Source: Mucilaginibacter boryungensis (GTDB taxonomy: Bacteria > Bacteroidota > Bacteroidia > Sphingobacteriales > Sphingobacteriaceae). From it: a stretch of 64,000 bases of DNA. Positions 63,118 to 64,000 of the stretch are shown in pieces; the first letter of the stretch is position 1, and the number at the start of each line of letters is the position of its first letter. The notes beneath the pieces are model-generated. The model saw nothing but the letters and a program-made list of their open reading frames with translations, was not told where the DNA came from and ran no database searches. A program made the translations under genes and the position numbers. The stretch lies in contig NZ_JADFFM010000001.1 of assembly GCF_015221995.1 (NCBI RefSeq), forward strand, positions 1,674,001 through 1,738,000, given 5' to 3'.

Positions 63118-64000
63118 ATGAAAAGGAATATATATAAAATTATGGGTGCTATAATGCTGTTTGCTATAGCGCAACCATCTTGTAAAAAAGATTTCCAGCA
63201 AATTAATACCAACCCAAATACTTCGCCTACGGCATTGCCTCAGCAATTACTGGCGCCGGCATTGGTTAATACCATGACCGCCAATATGCTGAAAGCACGT
63301 ACGTTTAGTAACGAGTTGGTACAGATAACAGTTGCAGAAACTGACGGTGAAGGTGCAGTGTTCAGATATGATATCAGGCCCAACCAGGCAGATTATATGT
63401 GGAATAACCTGTATCAGCAGCTTTCAAATTTTAAGGATGTTTATAGCACTGCCGCTGACCCGTTGGTGGCTAATAAAGGCTATCAGGGCATCTCATTAAT
63501 TTGCCAGGCCTGGGTTTATTCTATTTTAACAGATACTTACGGCGATATACCTTACTTCCAGTCTAACATGGGCAGGGATGGTATATTTGAACCAGCATTT
63601 GATAAGCAAAAAGATATCTACCTGGATATTTTCAAGCAGTTAGAAAATGCTAATACTCTGTTAAATGGTGCACCAAATGTTGTAGCCGCCAGTGATCCTG
63701 TTTATGCAGGTAACTGCGCGCAATGGCGCAAGTTTGGTAACTCGTTATATTTAAGACTTTTACTAAGATTATCAGGTAAGGCGGAGGTAGCTAATGATGT
63801 AATAGCCAAAATACATGATATAGTTGATGTTAATAAGGCAAATTATCCAATTATGACCAGTAATACGGATGCCGCTGTTTTAAGATGGACAGGTGTGGGT
63901 TATTTAACATCACCATTTATTAACGGTGTACGCGAACAGGATTGGAGGGCGCCGGCTTTATCATCCTTTTTTATTAATAACTTAACAAAATGGCAGGACC
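63118..64000 (+). CDS. SusD/RagB-family lipoprotein, 3'-truncated by window edge
   Basis: The frame is open from ATG 63118 to the window end (294 codons). A lipoprotein signal with Cys22 (AQPSCKKDF) is followed by a SusD-like body: QINTNPNTSPTALPQQLLAP, SLICQAWVYSILTDTYGDIP and CAQWRKFGNSLYLRLLLRLS. These match the SusD-like subgroup found with long SusC proteins. It forms the surface lid of the SusC transporter encoded 13 bases upstream. The glycan is unknown and the C-terminal half is not visible. Confidence 0.9.
   Translation, partial: MKRNIYKIMGAIMLFAIAQPSCKKDFQQINTNPNTSPTALPQQLLAPALVNTMTANMLKARTFSNELVQITVAETDGEGAVFRYDIRPNQADYMWNNLYQQLSNFKDVYSTAADPLVANKGYQGISLICQAWVYSILTDTYGDIPYFQSNMGRDGIFEPAFDKQKDIYLDIFKQLENANTLLNGAPNVVAASDPVYAGNCAQWRKFGNSLYLRLLLRLSGKAEVANDVIAKIHDIVDVNKANYPIMTSNTDAAVLRWTGVGYLTSPFINGVREQDWRAPALSSFFINNLTKWQD

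Noticed and set aside
1..64000. Search by eye for mobile elements, tRNA, rRNA, CRISPR and integrase genes
   Set aside because: No transposase, integrase, repeat array, rRNA stretch or tRNA-like fold was recognised; a dedicated tRNA or repeat scan could still find something short.

Overview
The window reads as a chromosome segment of a Bacteroidota, most likely Sphingobacteriaceae (Mucilaginibacter/Pedobacter-like). The signs are SusC/SusD pairs, Sec lipoproteins with Cys-Lys-Lys starts, a type IX secretion sorting domain, TAnnTTTG-type -7 elements and moderate GC. No rRNA, tRNA, CRISPR array, phage or insertion sequence was seen. Coding density is high and no gap exceeds 300 bases.

Region A (1-31631, all + strand) is a polysaccharide utilisation locus. 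It opens with a 5'-truncated SusC, SusD, a DUF5017-type lipoprotein and a triple-fasciclin lipoprotein. Next come an enolase-superfamily dehydratase, a D-2-hydroxyacid dehydrogenase and a Tat-exported GH36-like enzyme. The locus also carries six beta-propeller (BNR/Asp-box) sialidase-like proteins, a sulfatase and a GH36 alpha-galactosidase. A CBM-plus-propeller glycosidase is broken by a one-base frameshift. Last is a sugar-oxidation set: aldo/keto reductase, Gfo/Idh/MocA, two SDRs and an SGNH hydrolase whose motifs appear circularly permuted. The content suggests a sulfated, galactose-containing glycan whose sugars are oxidised without early phosphorylation; this is inference.

Region B (31673-35189, - strand) is AraC regulator, iron alcohol dehydrogenase and aldehyde dehydrogenase. 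A perfect 17-bp hairpin separates it from region A.

Region C (35381-46525, + strand) is a compact set of nine genes, none with a signal peptide: RidA, two 3-hydroxyacyl-CoA-dehydrogenase-like proteins flanking a class III aminotransferase, M19 dipeptidase, ceramidase-like hydrolase, FAH-family hydrolase, D-threonine-aldolase-like enzyme, and a large FAD/Fe-S hydroxyacid oxidase. It looks like a cytoplasmic pathway for a nitrogen-containing hydroxyacid or amide; I do not recognise it as a described pathway. After a terminator come a second GH36, a HisD-like dehydrogenase and DUF4202.

Region D (50895-57800) is mixed: bicupin, DUF2461, an MBOAT-like membrane acyltransferase with a small membrane partner, an ElaA-type acetyltransferase, a GH88/105 hydrolase and a phosphoesterase fused to a PQQ-type propeller. 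Region E (58023-64000) is glycerol-3-phosphate dehydrogenase and the start of a second SusC/SusD locus, cut by the window end.

The only DNA-binding regulator seen is the AraC protein of region B. Most strained points are in findings: the permuted SGNH order, active-site substitutions in an SDR, a hydroxyacyl dehydrogenase and a D-2-hydroxyacid dehydrogenase, the frameshift, and the region C pathway.
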